Positions 50,052 through 62,311 of a stretch of DNA of 64,000 bases are shown here, in pieces. The position numbers and the translations under genes were made by a program. Below the pieces are notes generated by a model. The model did no database searches. It saw only the letters and a program-made list of their open reading frames with translations, and was not told where the DNA came from. How positions within the stretch are numbered: the first letter of the stretch is position 1; each line of letters begins with the position of its first letter. The stretch is from Volvox africanus (taxonomy: Eukaryota > Chlorophyta > Chlorophyceae > Chlamydomonadales > Volvocaceae). The stretch lies in contig BSDZ01000004.1 in the NCBI GenBank assembly GCA_030268105.1, forward strand, positions 1,723,001-1,787,000. The letters run 5' to 3'.

Positions 50052-53000
50052 ATGGCAGATGATAATAAGAAACGGAAAAAGTCTCAACATATGCACTTGC
50101 AAAAGCGGCAGGGGCGGCGGTCATACAAGGAGGATCTTGAAATTTCTCAGCTAGAGCAGAAGCTTAAGGATGGTGCACCACCACGAGGATCTAACCCGCT
50201 GGCGGCGCCGGCGGGCCAGGGTGCCGGCGCGTCGACATCGTACGCCAGCGCTCGAACATTCGATGAGATGCCTATTTCCCAGTACACAAAAGACGGCTTG
50301 AAAAAAGCCAAGTACGTCACATTGACGGCGATCCAGCGCGCAGCGCTGCCACATGCTCTCTGCGGTCGCGACATCCTCGGCGCAGCCAAGACAGGCTCGG
50401 GCAAGACGCTGGCCTTCCTCATCCCGGTGAGGGCGTAGGGGAGTTAATTGGACGATGATAGGCCACATTAAATTGCCGCCCTGGCTCAGTCGCGAGGGGG
50501 AAGCTGAGGCGACGGGGCCAACGGCCATCCACCAGCCAACCGCCAGCGACCCACTAAAACCCGGCTGGTGCGGCATTCTTTCATCACCCAATGGTGAACC
50601 TATAGGTCCCAAGTTGTTGTCCTACCGTGTGGCCACCTCCCGCGGGCTCTATCTTGCTGTCTAGCAGCGTCGGCACTAACGTATGCTTATTTGCGGGGCC
50701 CACTGTCGCTGCAACGGCGGCGACGGCACAGCTGTGGCTGCGGAGAATCAGCTAGAGTTTTGAAGGACGGCTGCTAGGAACGTAGGGGGCCGCTACACGG
50801 GGCGTTTGCTTCAACATGGCACCATCCGTTACCTACACACGACATCTCTCACTAAGAAATGCCGGCGAGATAATCACCACCGTCAGTGGCAGTGCAGGGC
50901 GCAATCCACATAGCCATGACCCCTACACGCACTCACTGCCATTTCCTCATTGTGCACTACCCACGATGTAGCTCCGCAGTTTATGTGTTCCAAGCTCTGG
51001 ACCATGTGTCATTTGCGGGTCAGGTCGGGTTGTCGGGTTATTGGGTTTCGCCCTGCCTTTGTCTGTCCGCCCTCCCGCAGTTGGTCGAAAAGCTTTATCG
51101 CCTCAAGTGGACTAAGTTGGATGGGTTGGGCGCTCTGGTGCTCACACCTACCCGCGAGCTGGCGGTGCAGATTTTCGAGCAATTGCAAAAGGTACGGACG
51201 GCACCATGGCTACCATGGCTATAGAGATAGTATGCCATCCTCCTATGGGGGCAGCAATGGGGGCTCGGCAGCGGTGGAGACGTCGGGAGTTAATAAACGG
51301 GGTAAAACGGCACGAGGAAAAACAGGAACGGAGACAAGAAGGGGTCGGCAGCAACGCTAGCAGCAGCAGAGGAAGTGCGGGCGACTTGATAAGGAGCGAA
51401 GCAGTGGGAAGACACTCCATCTGAACTTATGGTTTTGATGCTGAGGCTAGCAGCAGCAACAGCAGCAGCTGGTGCAGATGTCCCTGGGATTAGGAGGGTG
51501 AACACATTTCCTGCGGGTCAACACGAACAGGTAGGATGGAGAGGGTATCAGGACACCCATGCAAGTATTGTCCCGCCCTCGCGGACATGAGCCACCGCCA
51601 TTACACTAGTCAGTGTTCAAGTCTATGCCAGCAGCCATAACCTTTCCGCTCTCCCAATACTTATCCACCTGTTTACGGTGCCTCTCTGGTGCCCCTACCC
51701 GACTGATGCTCCACCCACCTTCTGACTCCTCACCGCCCTGCGCTAGGTGGGCCACTTTCACGACCTGTCCGCGGGTTTGTTGATCGGCGGCAAGAATGTG
51801 AAGGAGGAGGCGTTGCGTGTGGGAGCCATGAACATCCTGGTGTGCACACCAGGTGGGCATGAGGTTAACTGCAAGGGGGCTGGGGGCTGGGGGCCGGGGG
51901 CCGGTCATGAAGGGAATGTGAAGGCTATGCGCTTCGGGCGTAGAGTGGTGTGATGTGACGCGGACTGCCCGGATGACGTCACCCATGTCGTCACGGCCAT
52001 CAGGCCCCTCAGGGATCGGAAGAAGAGAGAGACGTATTGCCTGCCTGGGCATGCGGGGACTAGTAGGGCTGAAATAGGGTTATTTATTACCTGTGTCGAT
52101 GCAGACGATATTGCTGAAGTATTAAATTCAATACCGTTACGCTTCTTAGCCGAAAGAAACCAACTGGCCCTGCTCATTTGTGATGACATGGCATCGTCCT
52201 TACGCATGCCCGTCTTCGGGGTCCGCCAAGGTAGTGCACCTCACTCATGAGGGCCGAAGGCAAGCAACTAGCTTGGCGCTTAGGTCAGAGCGCGGCGATG
52301 ACGTCGGGAATCGCTCCTCTAGCCACGGGACGGTCGGCGTGGCACGTGCTGCCTTCGGCTGTAAAGTGAATCTGGGGATTGTACGCCATGCTGAAACTTG
52401 GTGGTGCTATCGTAGTTATGCCTCCGTCTTTTTGCGTGATAATATAGCTCCCCCTATATACACTCTCATCCCGACAGGCCGGCTGTTGCAGCACATGGAT
52501 GAGACCCCGGGCTTCGATACATCGCCATTACAGGTAGGACGCCGAAATTTGGAAATGGGAAGTTATTCGGGTTGGCTTGGCTAGGGAAACCCTGAACTCC
52601 ATTGCCCATAACCCTGCACTTTGCGGCATGCATGCTCCGCACTGTCTATACGGGCGCCCCCCCTAGCCCTACCAGTAGACATGGTGATGCTGTGTCTGTT
52701 CCCTGTTTTTCTGTCTGTCCCATGGCCAGATGCTGGTGCTGGATGAGGCGGATCGCATCCTTGACATGGGCTTCGCGGCCACCCTGGACGCCATTGTCGC
52801 CAACCTGCCACGTCAGCGGCAGACCATGCTCTTCAGGTGAGGGTTCAGGGTTACTTGGGGATTGGGGAAGAGGAGTTGGGGGAGTACGCACCGTGCGCTA
52901 GACAAGGAAGGACAAGAGGACAACGGCCTCGGTTTAACCCGTCTCCTGCCCGGATTCGCGCGGCACACGGAACCGTAGCCACGATTGCGATCACCCTCTC

Positions 53001-56000
53001 GGCGGCGATCACCCTTTCCAGCCTTGTGGTGGGCTGGTGATCTCGTTGCAGCATGACCCTGTGCCTCTGTGTGGCTTCAGGGTGGGTGAGTATTATTTCG
53101 ATTGATTTTTCGGCACCTCCCTTCAGCAACTCGCCCAATTATCGTGTGCATCCCACGCCACGACATTACGTCATCTTACGTCACGTGACGTGGCCTCGCC
53201 AGCACGAACAACCCGCTAGGACAAACAGTCCCCGGGTGCATCCTCCGCCTTTCCAAATATCGTTGCCTCCCGGCAAATCTCTCAACCACCTCCCTCCTCT
53301 CGAGAACTTCTGACTGACCTTCTCGGTCTTGGTCCTGACCCGGTTGCCTCCCGGCACCGCAGCGCCACACAGACCAAGTCCGTTCGGGACCTCGCCCGCC
53401 TCAGCCTCACGGACCCGGAGTACCTGGCAGTACATGCAGAGGCGGCCGCCCCCACACCCGTCAAGCTGCAGCAGGTAGGCCGCTAGGGAGCGCCTTAGGG
53501 GGGATGCCCAGAGCGTGACGATGAGGACCGCAAATCCAAGCTCACCTCTGCTTTTTATTTCATTCTTCACCTTATTGCACATTCACGTCACCCATTGACT
53601 TCGAATCTGCTGGTTTAACGAAGTGCACAACCCTTTCTTCAGATTTGCCTTTTGAAAAGAGCCAGGAGGGTTTGTAACTACAGTTCCATAAATAATGACC
53701 ATTAAACGTGCACCATTGGCAGCAGCCTCCGTTAACCCTTTTTTTCCCCGGTGGGGTGGCGCGCGACGCTCTCTCCTTTCTCGCTCTCCCCCCCACCTTC
53801 AGGCCTACATGGTGGTGGATCTTGGTCAGAAGATGGACGTACTGTGGTCCTTTATCAGGTCGCACCTCAAGGCAAAAACCATCGTGTTCTTATCCACTTG
53901 CAAACAGGTATGGGGGTGGGGGGTAAGAGCAGGGCTGGAGTGCGACTCTCTCACTGTTCACGTGTGCTCCCCACACACATCCACAGACGCGCGAAACATG
54001 TACGGCCATTTTTGAACCCCATCACCGCTAACCAATCTTGCCAATGACCTGCCACTTGGTGTTTTCGTTAATGACCGAAGCTCGCCGAGAACTCTCAAGG
54101 ATATCCCGTATTTGTTACATGGTTGATACAGCTCCTGGGTGGCCTTCGGAGGCAGTCTTCATATGTTCGTGTCTCTCCTCTCACCACTCCTGCTCCCTCC
54201 GTGCGATATCACCCTACGCGTTGATGGCCTACGCGCCTGCCTTGACCTGGCCTTCTGGAGGCCTCTGGAACTTAGGGTTTTACCCCAACGGCAGTGCTTA
54301 CTGTGCCGATGCAACCTGTACCCCATTAATTTTCGCTTCGCAGGTACGCTTTGTATTTGAGGCGTTCCGCAAGCTCCGTCCCGGCGTACCCCTGCGCTGC
54401 CTGCATGGCAGCATGAAGCAACCCAAACGCATGGGCGTGTTCTACGACTTCTGCAACGCGCAGGTGTGTGCCGAGAAAATGACGTTGGCAAAGTCGCAAA
54501 GTGTGTGTATTTGTGTGTGTTTACAAAAAAAGTAGCAGCATCACTCATATGCAGCTGTGAGGGAGATCAACGGCTGAAATGCGGGGTGCAGCTTTCCAGG
54601 GAACATGCCCCCAGTTCCTTTGGGAGTGTGTGCCCCTTCCTCCCGCACCCTTTCTGCACTTCCTAAACCACTCCGCTATCTGGTGAGCGACCTTCCGGGC
54701 CCCTCCGGTGGCTCCGTCCCTTTACCACGTTTCAATCCTTTTCACCCGTTGTTAGGCTATGGTGATGATCGCCACGGATATTGCTGCTCGTGGATTGGAT
54801 TTTCCGACCGTGGACTGGGTGGTGCAGGTAAGGTTGGGGATGGTGGGTGTTAAAGCAGCTGTGGATGCAGCGGACTCGGAGATGGTACTGGCGGTGATGG
54901 GGATTAACAAGACATGAGAGTAAAGTAAAGTGCACCTTCCGCGTTTCTAATAAGGCGATAAGCCAGGCGCCTGCACTAGTCTCTTCACCTTTCCGCGCTT
55001 CCATTTTTTGGGTTTATCTCCAGACATGTGCGCACCTCGCTTAACTACTCCTCGATCTCCCATCCTTGGATTACATGAAGTACATGATTCCACAAGGACG
55101 AAGGACCCCCTTGTCCTCAAGCCCATGCATCCTCACCGTCTGGGCCCCGCTTTTATCAAACCCACCAGCCAGCCATGCCGATCATCCCCTCACAGAGCCC
55201 CTGCTGTGTTATGGCGTCCCGGTACATACACTCAGTTCCATCGCTCACCTTCCTAAGGACCTTCCACAAGTCCGGAAGTTCAACCACATGATGCGGTCGC
55301 AGGCGGACTGCCCTGAGGACGCAGCTACCTACATCCACCGCGTGGGTCGAACCGCCCGCTACCTGTCATCCGGCCGCGCCCTACTGCTGCTGCTGCCCTC
55401 GGAGCGCGAGGCCATGCTGGCGGCGCTGGCCGACGCTAAAGTACCGCTGAACCAGATCCGCCCCAATCCCGCCAAGCAGCAGACAGTCACTCCTGCACTG
55501 CAGGCGCTGCTGTCCAAGGACCAGGAGCTCAAGGTGGATGCGCGGGTTGGAGGGAGTTGGGGGTGGATTTCGCGGGCAGAGTAGCCCGCAGCGTTGGGAG
55601 TCAGGGACACTGAAACGGAGACGAGAGGCAAGAATATCCACAAGGTGATAGACAAAAGCAACGAAGCGAGAGTGTGGGGATGGGATGGTGGTAATGGGTG
55701 ATATCCGATGTGGGTGGGATGAAAGCGCGCTTGTAGAACCCACATTGTAAGACGTTTGCCCGGGGGGGGGTAGCACGGGTGCTTTATTTGGTTTAAGATA
55801 TAAGGTGGACCAACCTGTGGCGCGTAAGACACGGAAAGGAAGCTATTCGGGCACCGATGGGCGCGTCAAGAGGGAAGGGCCGCCCCACTAGCCGTGCGCG
55901 TAGGTCTTCATTCTGGTCCATGTCGCGAATTTGCTGCTGCACGCGCGTTACCCCCTTAATCCACACTTTGCACTCGCGGCCCTTTATGCTGTGCTGCGCC

Positions 56001-58192
56001 TACTGCAGGAATTCGCTCAGAAGGCTCTTGTGGCGTACCTTCGCTCTGTGTTTCTGCAACCCCGCAAGGACGTCTTCAACGTGGCAGCCCTCCCGGTAGA
56101 GGACTTTGCGGCGAGTTTGGGACTGGCGTCAGTGCCGCGGCTGCGCTTCTTGCGTCGCGTGCGCGGGAAGCAGGAGGTAGTGGAGGTGGGCGGGAAGGAG
56201 GCGCTGCAGGAGGACATCGAGGAGGCGCATGAGCAAGCGGACGGTAGCACTGACAGCGGAATGGACGAGGACACACCAACAGCCCCGCACGCGAAGGGCA
56301 TTGGCGCTGCAGCGACGTTGGCAGGGCCCCAGAACAAGAGGCGGCGGCTGGATGCCCCTGTTGTTGGGCCCGGCGCAAAGGATTTCGCCAAGAGTGTAGT
56401 CGACAATGAAGGCGATGAAGATGAAGACTTCTTGGTAGTGAAGAAGCGGGACGTGTTTTCGGGGCCAGAGGGTGGTCCTCGAGTCGAAGGTGGAGGTGAG
56501 TGCTGAGTCGGATGATGCCTAAAGTGCGTTGTTGGGGGTGAGGTTGGTTGAATGGGTTGGTAGGAAAGACGGAATCCAAGATTTTCGGCCAGACGGTTGG
56601 CCCCTGGATCGGGAGCTGGTAAGCCGCCTCTGATGCCTGGACCTGTTCCGCCCGGCAACCCTCAGTTGCACCCCCACCTGATTTTGTTTTACGGCTAGGT
56701 TTGTCCAAGGTTGATGATCACATTGAAATGCCGCACCCTCCAAACACCTTCTCTTTACGTCCCGTTCAAACAAACGACGCTGCTGCAGACGAAGACGAAG
56801 ACATGGGCGCCAACGGCAAGAAGAAGAAGAAGAAAAAGCAGAAGATTCGGGTTGGACTGGTCAGCGGCAACCGTATGGTGTTTGATGAGGAGGTGAGTGG
56901 AGGGAGTGGAGAGGGTCCTTGGGGTAGCGGGCCACATTGGGTGGAGAATACAGCTGGGAAGCGAGGTCTTTTGATTATCGCAGTGCGAGAAATGGGCATG
57001 AACTGCTGCGCATCTACAGCTGCAATCCAAAACGTGTTCCGTCATTCGTTGCACTGACGCGGCGGACTTTGTCTACTGCTCGCTGCTACAGAGCTACAGA
57101 GCTCCGCCTCCGACCTTAAAAGGTCCGAACTGCTTGCTGGTGAACCACTCGTTCTGTGTACGGTGCTTGCTTCACCTTAATTAGTCCTCCCGCTGTCCCT
57201 GGCTCGGCCCCTCGTAGGGCAACGCGTTGGACCCTCTGGAGCAACTGGCGGCCGAGCAGCTGGGAGGCACCGGCGAGGACGAAGGCGAGGGGATGGAGAC
57301 CGCAGGAGCGAGGGACGGTGTGTATGTGGTTTCGGAGCGGCCGGAGGAGCGCTTCCGTCTGGCAGCCAGCCTCATGCGGGCACGAGACCGAGAGGATCGG
57401 GCGCGGCTGAAACAATTCCGGAAGGTGGGTTTGGGCTGGCTGTTATCCTTGTTTGCCTTTTTCGGCGTCATTAGAGTATGTGTGGAGATAAAGGTCATTA
57501 CGGTGAAAAAGAAGGAGAAGAAGAAAAAGTAGGAGAAGAAGAAGAAGAAGAAGAAGAAGAAGAAGAAGAAGAAGAAGGAGAGTGGTTAGATGGAGCGCCG
57601 TGGGCGGCACAACGCAGCAGCGGGGACAGCAGCGGGGGCAGCAGCGGGGGCAACAGCGGGGGCAGCAGCGGGGGCAGCAGCGGGGGCAGCAGCGGGGGCC
57701 CAGATCTATAGGATGATACCGGCACCGGTATCTGCGGTAACAGCTTCCCGTTACTGTCGCTCCGTCGGTTATGTATTTCTTATATTGAGACGTAAGCCTG
57801 ATGTCCGGGGGGAACTCGCGCAGGAGCTAAAGTTGGAACGCAAGGCCAAGCAGCGTGCAACAGCGCTCGAGGAGAAGGGGGCAGGCATGGTGGCAACCCT
57901 GGGCCGGCCCGCGGTCCGCAATGACGACGGCGACGAGGAGGAAGACGAGGAAGAGGGCGGCGCCGTCAGCGATGGACATGACAACAGTGACAGCGGCGAC
58001 GCGAGCGACGGTAGTGGCGGCAAAGGGCCGGCTGGTGTGGTACCACGAGTTGCAGTAGCTCACTTGGGCATGGCCGTTAAACCAGATGCACCAGCGACGA
58101 CAGCAGGCACAAAGCGCCCGGCTAGTGCCGCGGTGATGTCCCTCGCGGACCAGGAGGCACTAGCGCTGAAGCTGTTGGGGACGCGGCGGTGA
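50052..58192 (+). CDS. DDX10: DEAD-box RNA helicase DDX10/Dbp4 (ribosome biogenesis)
   Basis: Fourteen in-phase exons give about 883 aa: 50052-50426, 51081-51191, 51747-51852, 52478-52533, 52730-52836, 53363-53474, 53803-53907, 54344-54463, 54756-54827, 55303-55533, 56009-56495, 56699-56892, 57218-57424, 57824-58192. Motifs in order: Q-motif region ([27 protein letters not shown]), AAKTGSGKT (about 110), [31 protein letters not shown] (DEAD about 220), [34 protein letters not shown] and [11 protein letters not shown] (about 400). The DUF4217-type segment after the helicase ([40 protein letters not shown]) is diagnostic for Dbp4/DDX10. The acidic and Lys-rich tail (KKKKKKKQK) suits a nucleolar protein. 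Dbp4 acts in early 18S rRNA processing and U14 snoRNA release. The last acceptor (57823) is ambiguous with one at 57797; both keep the frame. Confidence 0.95.
57535..57582. repeat. GAA trinucleotide run in the last DDX10 intron
   Basis: About 15 near-perfect AAG/GAA units, giving a Glu- or Lys-coding open frame by chance. Confidence 0.9.
57611..57701. repeat. 12-base minisatellite (AGCAGCGGGGGC) in the last DDX10 intron
   Basis: Roughly seven copies of AGCAGCGGGGGC, with single-base variants, follow the GAA run inside intron 57425-57823. The open frames it generates (Gly-Ser and Ala-Gly runs) join smoothly to the last exon and could be mistaken for coding sequence. Confidence 0.85.
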
Positions 58193-60460
58193 TCACTTGT
58201 ACCTGCATTGATGACCCTGGGGCTGATCACTAGCGTGGGCTCTTTGGCTTTGGCTGCCAACAACCGTGCAAAGAACATAAAGTTATCGATGTAACAGGGG
58301 AGGGGGATAGCCTTCACCAGAGGCTCACTTGTCTGATTGGAGCCCTGAGGGCTCCCTTTTTTTAAAGGGACGCCCTCATCCATTGATCCCAACCGGACTT
58401 GTACACAGTGGGTTAAGCGCCCATCATCAGGGTTCAGCAGAATCTAACATATCGTTGTTGGGTCAAATGGGTCATGCCAATTTTGCGCGATTGGGTAGCG
58501 TTGCGGCCCGGCAGTCCGTGAAGCTGCTCCGTCATGAGGTGCCGAGCACAGGAAGTTCTGCGAGGCCTTATCTAACGATGCTCAACCCCACTGCCTGACT
58601 GATTCACGGAAGCGTGTCTTGCCCTGGAGGATGGGCTGCCAGGCAAATGACCGCTGTGGCTGTGGCGGCGGATGGGGAAACGGGGTCGTCCAGCCCGTGG
58701 GAACACTGGACACTGAAGCGGGTTGACTGCCGCACGGGACTGCAGCGCCCGTAACTAGGATGGGCTGGTAGGTGCTGACAAAGCATCTGCGGCTTGGGAC
58801 ATCGCGGTCACTAGGTCTTGCATGTACGGTAATCGGGTGCTCAACAATGGAAAATAGCTGTACGCTTCGAGAATAGTCATCGTTGCTGTTTATAGTTTTG
58901 TCGATGGCCGGTGTGCCGCACGCCTGTTAATTCGCCACATAACAAGAAGCTCGTCCGAAGGGATTATAGAACGTGATGCAGTGTCCTGTTCGGCGTTTCG
59001 GCAGCACGCTATGTGATGTGACATGTGGTGACTGTGCAGAGGCGCCCGCTAACGGATGAATTTTCAACGCCTGGTTGCGTCATGATGCGTGTGGAGTGTA
59101 TATGTACCAGTCTGGGGGTCCCATAACTGTAACGATTCCATCCGCCCTTTCCCTATGAGCGTTTTTTTCGTTTTTGGGAGTCTGACTTTGGGTACAGGTA
59201 AGTAACGAATTTTTTCCATTGCGGTGGTCACAAACTTGCAATGGCGAAAAAGGCCAGACCCTCTCATGCGCATTGCGCCCCCTCATGAGCATTTTAAACC
59301 CTAAAGACCACCTTGCCTCAGCTCTTAGGAGGTTCACTTTGTAACACAGCGTGCAATGGTACATGATGCCGAGGTGCAAGTTTCCCCATTACAATCCTCC
59401 CCACCCCGCAGTGAACATCCTTGGCCACCCAGGCACCCCGTAGGGCAGCTTGCGCCTTGCACCCGACAGATGGGATTATTCTGATTTCCTGGCGCTACCG
59501 TCCGCTTTTCTTCATATTATCATTCGCATACGTACATTCATAAGTTTTCCAGGCACAAATGCCTCTTTCGTGTAACATCCTGGGGTATCTACGGGTAGTG
59601 TCCAGGATGGACCGTGTATGGTTATCTTCCAATTGGGCCTTTGCTTTGGCGGACACAACAGAGATACAATATTTTATGAAATCTACCGGGCCTTTGGGCC
59701 CGGTGTCCCAGCAACGAAGCAGGCTTGAACCAAGGCTAATCCCTTAAAATCCCAGCAGCCTTGAAACAGTGCTATTATCTTAAAATCCCCACAATACAAT
59801 CATTATAGTCTGCAAATATTACCCCTTTGGAAGATTTTCAAATAAATTGTCATGTTGGATCATTGTTTAACAATATTGTGTAACATCCCAGGGTCATACA
59901 CCTTGTACCACCCATCACAAGAAACCAGCCCAAGTCCCGATCAATTTTCCTGGTTACTGCTTCTGAAGTCCAAAATATTCTTTTGGTTACGAGAAAGAAA
60001 CTGGTTACGGAAAAAAAACACTGGTCCCTGTCCGTCCCCAACAAGCTTCATGAACGACTACATAGCAGCCAATTCTGTGATAAATTTGTACATCGACAAC
60101 GGATATTCGAATAAAATTCTTCCGCGGCCATCGGACTGCGCGGTGGATCCTGCAAATAAGTCACGCGAAACAGCAGCAGCAATAGCAGGTACCGAAACCT
60201 ATCCAGAAGGCAGCTCTGTTTCCTACTCGAACTAAAACCAGTTTGAACATAAATTCACAAAAAGGCGTTTTATGGCTCACGATGGCGGATCCTTTTCGCC
60301 GACCCATTGTAGTACCCGGTACTTTAACTGCCACACTTTATTGTGGCAAGCTGCGTAAGGGGTGACTCAGCCCGTCTATATAATCACAGTGCGATTTCAA
60401 TGTACAACTTACGTAGCGATTGTATAGCGAACGTTAGGCTTCTTAACAACCCGAGGAGGC
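58193..60460. other. Intergenic region after DDX10
   Basis: No gene recognised in 2.3 kb. It contains a candidate TGTAA at 58290-58294, a GGAGCCC-TGA-GGGCTCC hairpin at 58339-58355 followed by a T run, and an AT-richer part from 59480 to 60450 with two copies of TGTAACATCC (59571 and 59879). Confidence 0.5.
58290..58294 (+). terminator. Candidate TGTAA polyadenylation signal of DDX10
   Basis: TGTAA lies 98 bases after the DDX10 stop, the best-placed such signal in the window. Confidence 0.45.
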
Positions 60461-62311
60461 ATGATACCTGTGCCGTTGGCAGCGGCGTACCCGAACCAGG
60501 AACCTGGAAATTCTGCTGGACAGTTCTCTGCTTTTTATGATAACCTCCGCCGCACGAAGGTTTCACATGAGTTTGTCAATGCCGACGTGGATATGTCGGC
60601 GCATACGTGCGAGTCGAGGTCACCTCCCAACAGACCAACAGACGCATCTCTAGATGCCTTAATTGGTGATTGGATAAGCAGCGAGGATGATCGGGATAGC
60701 GAAGGCGATAGCGCTGAGTTGCGTTCGGGAAACGATTCAGGCTGTGCTGTCAGTTATGACCTGCCTTCCACGGTACCCACGCTCTCCATCGGCTCTCTTT
60801 GCGAAGGAGGTGCAACTCACGAACCAGGCCTGGGCGTGGCACAGGGTGGCACAGGGCAGCCCGCCAAAACTCATCCAGTCAAGGATGGGAACCAAGCAAG
60901 CAACAGTTGCCCAGCCGACAACATGGATTTGATCCCCCGGGACTCGGGCTCCTTCAGTGCCCCGCGGGTGTCCAACACGTGTTCAGCATCGCCGTGGTCA
61001 GGCCGGTGTACACTCAGTGACCCACTACCCACAGTGGGGGTGGCAGGGTGGACAGGCGCGCCCACCGGCCCAACCTGCATATCAGCTGCGTCTGTGGCAG
61101 CCTGGGCGAGCTCCAGCACGCCTGCCGCCTCTACCACTGCCTTTTCTAACACTTGGCCTGCTATCGCGGCCTACGGTTGGTCTCCTAGAGCCATGGCCCC
61201 TCCTGCGGCTGCTGCTGCTGCTGCTGCAGTTTCGCCCTGGGACTCTTCTGAAAATCTGTCGGTCTTCACTGGCATAGCAGTCGCAGCCGCAGCCGCCACT
61301 GATGTGATTCCCTTCGGTGCTGGTCCCCCCGGGCCCCCAGGACCTCGTTTCCGCAGCGATCCAACGAACGGCGCAACACCCCGGCACATCTTGGGGGCGA
61401 TCCCCACCCTTCCGTTGCAGGAGTCGTTCACCGTTGGGGAGCCATGGCAACTGCAGCAACCGTCTTGCAAGAGCGCCGTAGCGTTGGGTTCGTCCCTTTT
61501 TCCTGACGACAGCACAGGCATCCAGTTGTTCACTGGCGCTCTTCCCCGGTGTGCTCCGAAACCGGCACTTCCAGTGCATCATCCGGGGGCGGCGCCCAGA
61601 ACACTGACTTCGGAGCTGATAGCTGCAATTGCGCGTTTGGAGGCGTCTATGCCTGTCATGGACGCCTTGGCACCGCCGATGGAGACGGACGCGGGCTTTG
61701 TGGCAACGGCAGCGGAGGGCTGGGCCGCTGCGACCGGCTGTGGGGGCAGCGCTGGCGACGGCTTTCGTCCCGTGCAGTCCTGCATGGCCCTGCCGATCCA
61801 CTCATCCAGCCCTGCAGGCCGCGTCCCAGGTCCGTGCTGCTTCCACAGGGAGCTTGAACAAAGACTCCTCTTGCCAGAAAATCCATCGAGCGGGTATGCC
61901 GTACAGCTCCGGCAGCTTATGCCACCGCCGAATTTAGAACAGCTCCAGTTGGAACAGCAGCAGCAAGCATCGTTAGGGTTGCAGCTTGGCTGTACTCCGG
62001 GCCTGAGGCCATGGGACAGTGGGGAGTGGCAACATCACCATCAGCACCAACAGCAGCAGCTCTGGGAGCAGCAGCAGCAGCAGCAGCAGCACAACGCAGG
62101 CCTCAGGGCCGTCAACGCCCCTCATCCCAGAACTACAGGTGGGCTGTCACGGGCCGATTTCCCTCGTCCTCCTGAGATGACGAGGTTAGTTCCACCAGCC
62201 AAGCAGGCTGGGGTCGCAGACACGGGAAGCTTTGGATACGGCGTCCGTTTCCCCATCCAGACCTCACCTGGATCGGGTTCAGGCGCGAGCCACATGGGAA
62301 CCCTGCCGTAG
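60461..62311 (+). CDS. Low-complexity protein of unknown function, 616 aa, single open exon
   Basis: A single uninterrupted frame of 616 codons from ATG 60461 to TAG. It opens with MIPVPLAAAYPNQEPGNSAG, has an acidic stretch near residues 70-90 (DWISSEDDRDSEGDSAE), a poly-Ala run (about 249-257), GPPGPPGPR, a His/Gln-rich stretch with Q7 and Q4 runs, and a Pro/Gly/Ser-rich end. Codon usage follows the other genes and the length is far beyond chance, so I take it as coding; no catalytic or fold motif is recognised. Such composition is common in algal transcription regulators, but that is inference. The stop may be real, or a short 3' exon could follow. The frame is open for some codons upstream of the ATG. 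Confidence 0.65.
   Translation: MIPVPLAAAYPNQEPGNSAGQFSAFYDNLRRTKVSHEFVNADVDMSAHTCESRSPPNRPTDASLDALIGDWISSEDDRDSEGDSAELRSGNDSGCAVSYDLPSTVPTLSIGSLCEGGATHEPGLGVAQGGTGQPAKTHPVKDGNQASNSCPADNMDLIPRDSGSFSAPRVSNTCSASPWSGRCTLSDPLPTVGVAGWTGAPTGPTCISAASVAAWASSSTPAASTTAFSNTWPAIAAYGWSPRAMAPPAAAAAAAAVSPWDSSENLSVFTGIAVAAAAATDVIPFGAGPPGPPGPRFRSDPTNGATPRHILGAIPTLPLQESFTVGEPWQLQQPSCKSAVALGSSLFPDDSTGIQLFTGALPRCAPKPALPVHHPGAAPRTLTSELIAAIARLEASMPVMDALAPPMETDAGFVATAAEGWAAATGCGGSAGDGFRPVQSCMALPIHSSSPAGRVPGPCCFHRELEQRLLLPENPSSGYAVQLRQLMPPPNLEQLQLEQQQQASLGLQLGCTPGLRPWDSGEWQHHHQHQQQQLWEQQQQQQQHNAGLRAVNAPHPRTTGGLSRADFPRPPEMTRLVPPAKQAGVADTGSFGYGVRFPIQTSPGSGSGASHMGTLP
62072..62092. repeat. CAG trinucleotide run coding polyglutamine
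   Basis: Seven CAG codons in a row inside the 616-aa open frame, with other CAG clusters just upstream. Confidence 0.9.

Noticed and set aside
58339..58375. GC hairpin followed by a T run as a bacterial-type terminator
   Set aside because: The window is eukaryotic nuclear DNA; polyadenylation, not hairpin termination, is expected. Kept only as a note in the intergenic entry.
61082..61801. A 239-codon minus-strand frame
   Set aside because: Shadow of the GC-rich 616-codon frame on the plus strand, with Arg-rich composition typical of antisense reading.
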